Source: Parvularcula lutaonensis (GTDB taxonomy: Bacteria; Pseudomonadota; Alphaproteobacteria; Caulobacterales; Parvularculaceae). From it: a stretch of DNA of 64,000 nucleotides. Positions within the stretch are counted from its first letter, which is position 1, and the number at the start of each line of letters is the position of its first letter. A model generated the notes under the pieces. It saw only the letters and a program-made list of their open reading frames with translations. It searched no databases and was not told where the DNA came from. The DNA lies in the NCBI RefSeq assembly GCF_014651915.1, contig NZ_BMXU01000002.1:687507-751506 (forward strand), given 5' to 3'. Position numbers and translations under genes: made by a program. Of this stretch, positions 52,914 through 60,996 are shown in pieces.

Positions 52914-53420
52914 ATGGTGCAGGATCAACGGCCGGTGGCCATCATCATGGGATCGACCAGCGACTGGCCCACCATGCGGCGCGCAGCGGAAATCCTCGAT
53001 GAGCTGGGCGTGGGCCATGAAGACCTCGTGGTCTCGGCCCACAGGACGCCCGACCGCCTTGTCCGCTTTGCCACCGGCGCGGAAGACGCAGGGTTCTCGG
53101 TGATTATCGCCGGTGCGGGGGGCGCGGCCCACCTGCCGGGCATGGTCGCTTCCATGACGACCCTGCCAGTGCTCGGCGTGCCGGTGCAGTCCAAAGCGCT
53201 CTCGGGCATGGATAGCCTCCTTTCGATCGCGCAGATGCCCGGCGGTGTGCCGGTCGGAACGCTGGCGATCGGTGAGGCGGGCGCTAAGAACGCTGGCCTG
53301 ATGGCCGCCTCGATCCTCGCTTTGGGGGATGCCGAACTGAGCCTCCGTCTCAAGAGCTGGCGGCAGAAGCAAACGGACGCGGTGCTCGAAGCTCCGCAAA
53401 CGGACGCGCCGGTTATCTGA
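52914..53420 (+). CDS. purE: N5-carboxyaminoimidazole ribonucleotide mutase
   Basis: Class I PurE of purine synthesis, converting N5-CAIR to CAIR. The 168 residues contain [49 protein letters not shown] and [20 protein letters not shown] lies 6 bases before ATG 52914, so this is preferred to an ATG six codons earlier. Its stop shares one base with the purK start, and PurK makes its substrate. Confidence 0.97.
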   Translation: MVQDQRPVAIIMGSTSDWPTMRRAAEILDELGVGHEDLVVSAHRTPDRLVRFATGAEDAGFSVIIAGAGGAAHLPGMVASMTTLPVLGVPVQSKALSGMDSLLSIAQMPGGVPVGTLAIGEAGAKNAGLMAASILALGDAELSLRLKSWRQKQTDAVLEAPQTDAPVI

Positions 53421-54484
53421 TGCTCGAACCGGGAAGGACGATCGGCATTCTCGGCGTCGGTCAGCTCGGCCGGATGCTCGCCAGCGCTGCTGCCAAGCTT
53501 GGCTTCAAGGTCGCGGTTTATGGCCCTGAGGTGGAGAAGTCTCCCGCGGGGCAGTTCGCCACCATTCGCGTCGATGGCGCCTATGAAGACGCAGCGGCAG
53601 TCGAGGCATTCGCGCGGGGCTGCGACGTGGTCACCTATGAGTTCGAGAACGTCCCCGCGTCCACCGCCGCCGCGGTCACGAAGGCGGGCGTCGAGCTCAG
53701 GCCCAATGCCCGCGCCCTGGAGGCGAGCCAGGAGCGGGTGCGGGAGAAAAACCTCTTCCGTAAGCTGAAGATCGGCACGGTCGATTTCTGGCCGATTGCG
53801 GATGCGCGGGATCTCGCGAAGGCGCTGCCGAAGGCGGGACCCTCGATCCTCAAGACCTGTCGCTTCGGTTATGACGGCAAGGGTCAGGCCCGCCTGCAGG
53901 GTGACGAGGATCCCGAAGCGGTCCTGGCCGAGCTTGGCGGTGGTCCCTGGATCCTCGAAGCCATGGCGCGCTTCGAGCGGGAGGTCAGCCTTGTCGCTGC
54001 ACGATCGGTGCACGGAGAGATCGCCTATTTCGACCTCTGCGAGAACCAGCACAAGCACGGCATCCTCGCGCGAAGCGTGATCCCTGCGGAGGCCTCGGCC
54101 TCGGTCAAGGAGCAGGCCCGCGAGGCCGTGCGCAAGGTACTCGAGCATCTCGACTATATCGGCGTGCTGACGGTCGAGTTCTTCGATTGTGACGGGACGC
54201 TGCTGGCCAATGAAATGGCCCCGCGGGTGCATAATTCAGGGCACCACACGCTCGAAGCTTGCTCGGTCAGCCAGTTCGAACAGCAGATCCGGGCCGTGGC
54301 CGGCTGGCCCCTGCGCGATGCCGAGACGGTACGTCCGATGGAGATGCTGAACCTGATCGGCGAAGAGATCGAGGCTTGGGACGAGCTTGCCGCCGATCCC
54401 GAAGTCGATCTGACGCTCTATGGCAAGCGCGAGGCGCGGCCGGGCCGCAAGATGGGCCATGCCGTCCGTCCCTGGCGAAAGTAA
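53420..54484 (+). CDS. purK: N5-carboxyaminoimidazole ribonucleotide synthase
   Basis: ATP-grasp enzyme making N5-CAIR from AIR, bicarbonate and ATP. The 354 residues start TIGILGVGQLGRMLA and include DVVTYEFENVP, the ATP-grasp segments ILKTCRFGYDGKGQARL, EREVSLVAARS and EMAPRVHNSGHHTLEA. ATG shares the A of the purE stop (TGATG), so the pair is translationally coupled. Confidence 0.97.
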   Translation: MLEPGRTIGILGVGQLGRMLASAAAKLGFKVAVYGPEVEKSPAGQFATIRVDGAYEDAAAVEAFARGCDVVTYEFENVPASTAAAVTKAGVELRPNARALEASQERVREKNLFRKLKIGTVDFWPIADARDLAKALPKAGPSILKTCRFGYDGKGQARLQGDEDPEAVLAELGGGPWILEAMARFEREVSLVAARSVHGEIAYFDLCENQHKHGILARSVIPAEASASVKEQAREAVRKVLEHLDYIGVLTVEFFDCDGTLLANEMAPRVHNSGHHTLEACSVSQFEQQIRAVAGWPLRDAETVRPMEMLNLIGEEIEAWDELAADPEVDLTLYGKREARPGRKMGHAVRPWRK

Positions 54485-54487
54485 CGT

Positions 54488-54976
54488 CTAGTAGCGGCGG
54501 AAGGGCGCCGTGATGAGGCCGAGGATCAGAGCAGCGCCACCCCAGAAGAGCGCGAATCCCGCGAGGGCGTAAGCAGCACCGGGCAGCGTTGCGGGCACGG
54601 CCGGCTTGAACTCTTCGAGCGTGCTTTCGGCGATCTTCTTGTCGTAATTGCGGACGAGGTAGATCGGGCGCCGCCATTCGTCGGCTGCTTGCAGGTTCGC
54701 GAGCTGTTGCGAATAGCGCTCGAAGTCCTTCACGTCCTCCGCGCGGCCCTTGCATGACATGGCGCCATCGGGGCGGCTGTCGGTGAGGCAGTAGTTGAGC
54801 GCCTCGCTCCGGGTCATGTCCGAACGCATCGCATCCTCGTCGAAGCGGGCGACGACCTCGGTCAGCCGATCCACGCTGCCCTTGAGGTTCTGCAGGTATT
54901 GCTGCGTGAATTCAGGCGCTTGGCTTGCGCCCAGCGCACCGACAATACCGAAAAGAAGAGCAAGAAAACGGCTCAT
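54488..54976 (-). CDS. DUF2937-family membrane protein
   Basis: A 162-residue protein with an N-terminal hydrophobic segment (about 2-18) and a C-terminal one (about 133-155), helical in between. The phrases FGIVGALGASQAPEFTQQYL and KGSVDRLTEVVARFDEDAM match DUF2937 proteins. Function unknown; found mainly in alphaproteobacteria. It ends 3 bases from the convergent purK stop. Confidence 0.82.
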   Translation of the reverse strand: MSRFLALLFGIVGALGASQAPEFTQQYLQNLKGSVDRLTEVVARFDEDAMRSDMTRSEALNYCLTDSRPDGAMSCKGRAEDVKDFERYSQQLANLQAADEWRRPIYLVRNYDKKIAESTLEEFKPAVPATLPGAAYALAGFALFWGGAALILGLITAPFRRY

Positions 54977-55160
54977 GACAACACCCTGACCATCCCGAGG
55001 CCTACCTTAAGCATTGGAAAGGCGGCTTTTCAATGTCGCGGGTCTGTCGCCATTAATGACGCCCATGCGCTGCTGACGGGGTTTGAGCAGTGGACGAACC
55101 GCCGATACACGCTCACCATGCCGTTTTTCGGTAAGTCGATCGCGTGAAGGAGTTCCCCTC

Positions 55161-57581
55161 GTGAAAGCATCTCGCCACCTTCATTGTGCAGCATCGCTGC
55201 TCGCAGCCACCAGCCTGTTTGCCATCGCCCAGGCTCAGGACGCACCGATTGTCCAGCCCGGCGCCCCCGGCCAGGACGTTCGCGAGCTCTCGGCCGAAGA
55301 CGCGGTGAAGATTGCCGATACGAGCTACACCAAGGACGACGTCATGTTCATGCAGATGATGATCCCTCATCATCAGCAGGCGGTGGATATGGCCGTGCTG
55401 GTCGACGATCGCACAAACAATGAAGACATCCTCGACATCGCCGGGCGCATCAAGAAGTCCCAGGCTGACGAGATCGCCTTCATGAAGACCTGGCTTGAGG
55501 ATCGCGGTGAGCCTGTCGAGATGATGCACGGCGATGGCATGCACATGGACCACGCGGCTATGGGTATGGCGTCCGAGGAGGACATGGAAGAGCTGGCGAC
55601 GCTCGAGGGGACGGAGTTCGACCGGAAGTTCCTGACCCTGATGATCCCGCACCATGAAGGCGCGGTCCGCATGGTGAACGACCTGCTGGCGAAGCCTGGC
55701 TCGGCCTATGATCCGGTGCTCTACGATTTCATCAGCGATGTGGTGAACGACCAGAAGGCGGAAATCACGCGGATGAACGGCGTGCTCTCGCAGCTTTCGA
55801 CGGATCCCCGCGTGGGCCTGTCGGCGGGTTTCCGCGACGCAGGCGAGGCTGCGATGAACGTGAAGCTCGTCGCATCGCTGCCGAAGCCGCGCGGCTTCTT
55901 CGATCCCGAGAACCCATCGAACCTTCCTCCGGTGAAGGAGCCTGAGCCGAGCGAAGAGGACGATAGCCGCGAGAACGAAGACGGCACCGATGCCAAGACC
56001 GAATGGGGCGAGCGCTGGCCGCTGCTCAGCTTCTGGAACACGGATATGGCGTTCCAGGACGATATTCTCGTCGCGGGCAATTATCACGGCTTCAACATTT
56101 ACAAGCTCGGCGAGGATGGCGTCCCGACCCTAGTGAGCTCCGTCGTCTGTCCCGGCGGGCAGGGCGACGTGTCGATCGTCGGCGACCTGCTCATCATGTC
56201 CGTGGAGCAGACCCGTGGCCGGGTCGACTGCGGCCTTGAAGGCATCAGTGAGGACGTCAGCAAGGACCGGTTCCGGGGGCTCAGGATCTTCGACATCTCG
56301 GACCTCGAGCAACCCAAGCAGGTGGGGCAGGTCCAGACCTGCCGCGGCTCGCACACCCATTCGGTGGTCTCCGCCGACCGTCGTCGCATCGTGGTCTACA
56401 ATTCCGGCACCGCCGGTGCGCGGGACGAGGAAGAACTCGAAGGCTGCGTCGGCTACGTGCCGGGCGATGACCGGACGGCCTATTTCTCGATCGACGTGAT
56501 CGAGATCCCCGTCCGCAATCCCAGCCGTGCACGGATCACTTCCAGCCCCCGTGTTTTCGCCGATGACGAGGGACGGATCGCAGGCCTGTGGCAGGGCGGC
56601 GACCATGGCGAGGGCACCCAGCGGACCTCCGAGACGAACCAGTGCCACGATATCACCGTGTTTCCGTCTCTCGAGCTGGCCGCGGGTGCGTGCTCGGGCA
56701 ACGGCATCATCCTCGATATCTCCGACCCGTTGAACCCCAAGCGGATTGACGATGTCTCGGACGAAGGTTTCGCCTACTGGCACTCGGCGACCTTCAACAA
56801 CGACGGGACGAAGGTCCTGTTCACGGACGAATGGGGCGGCGGGACGCAGCCGCGCTGCCGCGCGTCGGATCCCAAGAACTGGGGCGCTGATGCGTTCTAC
56901 GAGATCAATGACGGCAAGCTCGAATTCGCGAGCTACTACAAGATCGACGCTCCGCAATCCGAGCAGGAGAACTGCGTCGCGCATAACGGTTCTGTCGTCC
57001 CGGTCCCCGGTCGCGATATTTTCGCCCAGGCGTGGTACCAGGGCGGCCTCTCGGTGATCGACTTCACCGACACGAAGAACCCGAAGGAGATCGCCTTCTT
57101 CGACCGTGGCCCTATCCATGACGAGCGCATGGTGATCGGCGGGTACTGGTCCACCTACTGGTATGGCGGCAAGATCTACGGCACCGAGATCATCCGTGGC
57201 CTCGATGTCCTCGAGCTCACGCCGTCCGAGTTCCTGACGGAGAACGAGATCGCGGCGGCGGAGATGGCCGACATGGGCGGCACCTTCAACCCGCAGCAGC
57301 AATTCCCCGTCACCTGGCCCGACCACCCGGTCGTCGCCATGGCCTATCTCGACCAGCTGGAGCGGGACGGCGGCCTCGCCGAAGCGCAACACTCCGACGC
57401 CGTGGCGCTGATGAAGCTCGCCAAGCAGGCGATGGAGAACGGCACCAAGGACCGCGAACTCGCGGCCCAGATCGCCGGGCTGGCCAAAGAGCTTTCTCCG
57501 TCATCGGACGATGCGGTGGCTGAGAAACGTGTCGCGGCGCTCAGCGACACGATGGAAGGCATCGCGAAGAAGCTTCGCTAG
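55161..57581 (+). CDS. DUF305-LVIVD fusion, large secreted protein
   Basis: An 806-residue secreted protein from a GTG start with AAGGAG 9 bases upstream; the signal peptide ends AIAQAQ. Residues about 50-215 hold two DUF305-type units, each with MIPHH (67-71 and 161-165) on helices, separated by a Met/His-rich loop (about 116-136). An acidic linker (about 255-280) leads to a beta-propeller of LVIVD-type repeats with phrases such as FWNTDMAFQDDILVAGNYHG, LRIFDISDLEQPKQVG and LDISDPLNPKRIDD. DUF305 proteins are ferritin-like and metal-related. A periplasmic or surface metal-handling role is inferred; no enzyme activity is evident. Confidence 0.85.
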   Translation: MKASRHLHCAASLLAATSLFAIAQAQDAPIVQPGAPGQDVRELSAEDAVKIADTSYTKDDVMFMQMMIPHHQQAVDMAVLVDDRTNNEDILDIAGRIKKSQADEIAFMKTWLEDRGEPVEMMHGDGMHMDHAAMGMASEEDMEELATLEGTEFDRKFLTLMIPHHEGAVRMVNDLLAKPGSAYDPVLYDFISDVVNDQKAEITRMNGVLSQLSTDPRVGLSAGFRDAGEAAMNVKLVASLPKPRGFFDPENPSNLPPVKEPEPSEEDDSRENEDGTDAKTEWGERWPLLSFWNTDMAFQDDILVAGNYHGFNIYKLGEDGVPTLVSSVVCPGGQGDVSIVGDLLIMSVEQTRGRVDCGLEGISEDVSKDRFRGLRIFDISDLEQPKQVGQVQTCRGSHTHSVVSADRRRIVVYNSGTAGARDEEELEGCVGYVPGDDRTAYFSIDVIEIPVRNPSRARITSSPRVFADDEGRIAGLWQGGDHGEGTQRTSETNQCHDITVFPSLELAAGACSGNGIILDISDPLNPKRIDDVSDEGFAYWHSATFNNDGTKVLFTDEWGGGTQPRCRASDPKNWGADAFYEINDGKLEFASYYKIDAPQSEQENCVAHNGSVVPVPGRDIFAQAWYQGGLSVIDFTDTKNPKEIAFFDRGPIHDERMVIGGYWSTYWYGGKIYGTEIIRGLDVLELTPSEFLTENEIAAAEMADMGGTFNPQQQFPVTWPDHPVVAMAYLDQLERDGGLAEAQHSDAVALMKLAKQAMENGTKDRELAAQIAGLAKELSPSSDDAVAEKRVAALSDTMEGIAKKLR

Positions 57582-57628
57582 TCAGGAAGCACCGGGCGTC
57601 ATCCTGGGTGCCTGGTGGTCCACACAAG

Positions 57629-57664
57629 AAAGGCCCGCCGGATCTCTCGGGCGGGCCTTTTTTG
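57629..57664. terminator. Bidirectional terminator between the DUF305-LVIVD and MoxR genes
   Basis: Perfect 11-base stem AAAGGCCCGCC (57629-57639) / GGCGGGCCTTT (57650-57660) followed by TTTTG; it lies between two converging genes. Confidence 0.9.
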
Positions 57665-57684
57665 TCTTGGCATCCGGCAGGGCG

Positions 57685-58530
57685 CTACTGCCCTTCGCGG
57701 CGGGCGAGGAAAGCGAGCCGCTCGAACAGATGGACGTCCTGCTCGTTCTTGAGGAGGGCGCCGTGCAGCGGCGGGATGGCCTTCCGCGGGTCTTTTTCCC
57801 TCAGCACACTGAGGTCCACATCCTCTACCATCAGCAGCTTGAGCCAGTCGAGAAGCTCTGACGTCGACGGCTTCTTCTTGAGGCCCGGCGTCTCCCGCAA
57901 GGCGTAGAAGCGAGTCAGCGCCTCGCGCACGAGATCCTGCTTGATGCCGGGATAGTGGACATCGACGATGTCCTTCATCGTCTCGGCATCCGGGAACTGG
58001 ATATAGTGGAAGAAGCAGCGGCGCAGGAACGCGTCGGGCAGCTCTTTCTCGTTGTTCGAAGTGATGATGATGATCGGACGGACCTTCGCCTTCACCGTCT
58101 CGCCGGTTTCGTAGACGAAGAACTCCATGCGATCGAGCTCCTGCAGGAGGTCGTTCGGGAACTCGATATCGGCCTTGTCGATCTCGTCGATCAGGAGAAC
58201 CGGGCGCGTCTCCGAGGTGAACGCCTCCCACAGCTTGCCGCGCTTGATGTAGTTGGCGACGTCGGTCGCCTTTTCCTCGCCAAGCTGGCTGTCGCGCAGG
58301 CGGGCCACGGCGTCGTATTCGTAGAGGCCCTGAGACGCCTTGGTGGTGGACTTCACGTGCCACTCGATCAGTGGTGCGCCGAGGCTTTCGGCTACCTCCT
58401 TCGCAAGGACGGTCTTGCCGGTCCCCGGCTCTCCCTTGACGAGGAGCGGGCGCTCCAGCGTAACGGCTGCGTTGACCGCGACCTTGAGGTCATCGGTGGC
58501 GACGTAGGTGGAAGTCGATTCAAAAGCCAT
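57685..58530 (-). CDS. MoxR-family AAA+ ATPase
   Basis: A 281-residue AAA+ ATPase with Walker A GEPGTGKT (33-40), Walker B PVLLIDEIDKAD, sensor 1 IIITSNNEKELPDAFLRRCF and a C-terminal lid helix. MoxR proteins act as chaperones that mature enzyme complexes, usually with a VWA-domain partner encoded next door. No VWA gene is adjacent here; the neighbours are the LVIVD fusion (convergent) and the glycine-rich protein upstream (39 bases away, same strand), which could be its partner. Confidence 0.92.
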   Translation of the reverse strand: MAFESTSTYVATDDLKVAVNAAVTLERPLLVKGEPGTGKTVLAKEVAESLGAPLIEWHVKSTTKASQGLYEYDAVARLRDSQLGEEKATDVANYIKRGKLWEAFTSETRPVLLIDEIDKADIEFPNDLLQELDRMEFFVYETGETVKAKVRPIIIITSNNEKELPDAFLRRCFFHYIQFPDAETMKDIVDVHYPGIKQDLVREALTRFYALRETPGLKKKPSTSELLDWLKLLMVEDVDLSVLREKDPRKAIPPLHGALLKNEQDVHLFERLAFLARREGQ

Positions 58531-58569
58531 CCGGGTTGGATAGGTGAGCCTTCGCGGGGCGGCAAGCGC

Positions 58570-59343
58570 CTAGCCGCCGCATCCTCCGCAGCCCCCGCCG
58601 CAGCCAGAGCCGCCATCACCTCCGCCGTCGCCGCTGGATTTGCCCGAGCTTGCTCCGCTGCAACCGGTGCCTCCGCCGCCACCGCCCTTTTTTCCGCCTC
58701 TCAGCGCAATGGCGATGATAAGGACGAAGAGGATGGACATGCCGAGGATGACAACAAGGTCTTTCGGTATGCCTTCCCCGGCACCGGGCACCGGCGCTGC
58801 TGCGGCGAGAGCCAGCGCCCCGGCAGCGACCGCGCCCGCGGTGCCGGTGGCGGCGAGCCTGCTTCTCGAGAGGACCAGCGTGTCGCTCATGTCGATGCGG
58901 CGGAAGTGCCGCGCGCGATCGAAGCGCTCTTGAGGTGCCGGCCAGATGTCCGACGGCGCTTCCTCACCGAAAAGATCCTTGTAAAGAGCAAGGGTGGCGT
59001 CGTAATTGTCCCGGTAGCGCTTGTTCTCCGTCTTGCCGCCTTTGGTGGGGCCGTGGTGCAGCTCCGTGCCGAGAGCTTCTTTCCACTCGCCCCAGTAGTG
59101 CCGGGTGTAGCAGAGGTGAAGGTGCCAGGCCTGGTCGACTTCGTCTGAAGGGGTGACCTCACGCCCGCCCACCACGGCGAGATAGGCAAAGCGGCGATAC
59201 TCCTCGATCACGCGGTTGGCGAAGAGCGGACTCCAGCCATTGTCGCGGGCCAGTCTGGCAGAGAACGGGAAGGCTGTGCATTCGGGATCGAACGAGACGG
59301 CGCTGATCGCCTGCCAGCGGGGGTCTTCGAATGCCTCGGTCAT
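58570..59343 (-). CDS. Glycine-rich-domain membrane protein with Cys/Gly tail
   Basis: A 257-residue protein. The N-terminal domain (about 1-150) includes EEYRRFAYLAVVGGREVTPS and DEVDQAWHLHLCYTRHYW, the signature of the glycine-rich (GRDP / TIGR04222-like) domain. A hydrophobic Ala/Gly stretch (about 160-185), a membrane segment (about 193-212) and a tail almost wholly Gly, Ser and Cys (ending CGGGCGGCGG) follow. Role unknown. It lies just upstream of the MoxR gene in the same direction. Confidence 0.8.
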   Translation of the reverse strand: MTEAFEDPRWQAISAVSFDPECTAFPFSARLARDNGWSPLFANRVIEEYRRFAYLAVVGGREVTPSDEVDQAWHLHLCYTRHYWGEWKEALGTELHHGPTKGGKTENKRYRDNYDATLALYKDLFGEEAPSDIWPAPQERFDRARHFRRIDMSDTLVLSRSRLAATGTAGAVAAGALALAAAAPVPGAGEGIPKDLVVILGMSILFVLIIAIALRGGKKGGGGGGTGCSGASSGKSSGDGGGDGGSGCGGGCGGCGG

Positions 59344-59399
59344 GGGAGCCTCCCTTCAGCAACGAGGATACTTCACTCCATAAGGGGGAGGTCAGGCAA

Positions 59400-59879
59400 T
59401 CACCGGGCGCTGTGGTCCGCAGGGTCGAGGCCGAACAGCTCCATGGTTCCCGCCTCCACGCGGCGAGGCCGGCCCGTGGCGCGGTCGAGGAGCACCCACT
59501 GGGTCTCGCAGACGGCGGCGGGCCGGGAGGCGCCCTTCTTCCTGATATCGCAGTGGCGGGAGAAGCGAGCGCCCCTGGCGGTGCCAAGCCATGTGCGGAG
59601 TTCGACCTCCTCACCTTCCCGGACTTGGTCCTTGTAGTCGATCTCGTGGCGCGAGCAGACCCAGATCGCGGCGGCCTTCGTCGCCTCGTCGGCGACCGCC
59701 TGCCAATGGCCCACGGCAGCGTCCTGCACCCACCGGACATAGACGGAATTGTTGACGTGGCCGAGCTCGTCGATCTCGTCGGGCTGGGCGATCCGGCGCG
59801 AGATACAGGCGCTTTCGAAGTCCTTGCAGCCGAGCAGGGGGCCTTCCGGGGGAGGGGTTTTGCTGAAGCTATCGCGCAT
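59400..59879 (-). CDS. Acyl-CoA thioesterase (4HBT hotdog fold)
   Basis: A 159-residue hotdog-fold protein of the YbgC/4-hydroxybenzoyl-CoA thioesterase group. The catalytic region is DEIDELGHVNNSVYVRWVQD, then HEIDYKDQVREGEEVELRTW. ATG 59879 has GGAG about 6 bases upstream; a 46-codon extension has no similarity. Substrate unknown. It lies between the aldo/keto reductase and glycine-rich protein genes, all on the minus strand with small gaps. Confidence 0.87.
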   Translation of the reverse strand: MRDSFSKTPPPEGPLLGCKDFESACISRRIAQPDEIDELGHVNNSVYVRWVQDAAVGHWQAVADEATKAAAIWVCSRHEIDYKDQVREGEEVELRTWLGTARGARFSRHCDIRKKGASRPAAVCETQWVLLDRATGRPRRVEAGTMELFGLDPADHSAR

Positions 59880-59964
59880 GTGCACTCCGAAGAAGAACGG
59901 CTGGAGCGTCCGCTCCCGCCGCGAATGTTCGTCCATTGCCTTACGGGTGCAACCCCGCGAAGCG

Positions 59965-60807
59965 TCAGGCGGCTTCGCTTGTGCCAGTGTCCCACTCAGG
60001 AGCCCAGTCCGGGTCAATCAATCGGCCATCGGGACGCATCAGTCCGTAAACGGTTTTCATGTCTTCGGCGGACAGCTCGAAGTCGAAGATGTCGAAGTTC
60101 GACTTCAGGTGCTCTTCGGACGATGTTCTCGGGATCGCGGCGACATTCGCCTGCTGCAAATGCCAGCGCAGGACAATCTGGGCCGGGTCTTTCTTGTTCC
60201 ATTCCGCAAGGCGCTTGATCGCCGGATTGGCAAGGACCTTGCCTTGGCCAATCGGGGAATAGCTGGTGAACAGCATGTCGAAGCCGCGGGCGGTCTTGAG
60301 GACCGGATCCTGGTTCAGCATGGGATGGTACTCGCATTGGATATTGGCGAGGCGTTCGGGGCAGTCGGTCACCGCCTTGAGGAGCTGCTGCTGGGTGTAG
60401 TTAGAGACACCGATCAGCCGGGCCTTGCCTGCGCTCTTGATCTCCGCCAGCGGTTCGACCTGCGGCTTGATCTCCATGCCCGGCACCGGCCAGTGGTTGA
60501 GGATCAGGTCGATATAGTCCGTGCCAAGACGGTCTAATGACTTGTCCATGGCTTCGGCACTCTTGCCGTCGCGAATGTCCTTCCACCAAAGCTTGGTGGT
60601 CAGGAAGATATCCTCGCGCTTGAGGCCGCTTTCGGCGATGGCGCGGCCGACTTCTTCCTCGTTCTCGTAGACTGCAGCCGTGTCGATATGCCGGTAGCCG
60701 ATCTCCAGGGCCTTGCTGACGATGCGATAGGCGTCGTCCCCCTGGAGTTGCCAGGTGCCAAGGCCCAGGCGCGGGATGTCGATGTCGTCGAAGCGGTGGA
60801 ACAGCAC
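59965..60807 (-). CDS. Aldo/keto reductase
   Basis: A 280-residue NADPH-dependent (alpha/beta)8-barrel reductase of the 2,5-diketo-D-gluconate reductase type. The catalytic tetrad is visible as Asp and Tyr in HIDTAAVYENEEEVG, Lys in FLTTKLWW and His in LILNHWPVPG; the cofactor phosphate region is AIPRTSSEEHLKSN. Substrate not predictable. It is divergent from the TonB receptor, sharing a space with two Fur-like boxes, so it could be iron-responsive. Confidence 0.92.
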   Translation of the reverse strand: MLFHRFDDIDIPRLGLGTWQLQGDDAYRIVSKALEIGYRHIDTAAVYENEEEVGRAIAESGLKREDIFLTTKLWWKDIRDGKSAEAMDKSLDRLGTDYIDLILNHWPVPGMEIKPQVEPLAEIKSAGKARLIGVSNYTQQQLLKAVTDCPERLANIQCEYHPMLNQDPVLKTARGFDMLFTSYSPIGQGKVLANPAIKRLAEWNKKDPAQIVLRWHLQQANVAAIPRTSSEEHLKSNFDIFDFELSAEDMKTVYGLMRPDGRLIDPDWAPEWDTGTSEAA

Positions 60808-60912
60808 GGAGCCTCCTTGTTGTCCAAGACAGTGTCACTGGATCGCGAACACGGTGTCCCGTCCGGCGGTTCGGGCCGTGCGGCGGCCTGTCATCGGCGT
60901 TGCAAATTCTTC

Positions 60913-60975
60913 TGAGAATCGTTCGCATTGTTGTTGACACTCAGTCGCAGGTGGGGCAGTTGCGAACCGTTCTCA
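60913..60975. promoter_or_regulatory. Two inverted Fur-like boxes between the reductase and TonB receptor genes
   Basis: TGAGAATCGTTCGCA (60913-60927) and TGCGAACCGTTCTCA (60961-60975) are inverse copies of one 15-base motif with 13 of 15 identical. The second lies 21 bases from the receptor start. TTGACA (60934-60939) lies between them. The sequence resembles alphaproteobacterial Fur sites (TGCGAAT..TTCTCA type). Iron repression of the receptor is inferred. Confidence 0.7.
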
Positions 60976-60996
60976 ATCGCAGGATTTGCTACCATC

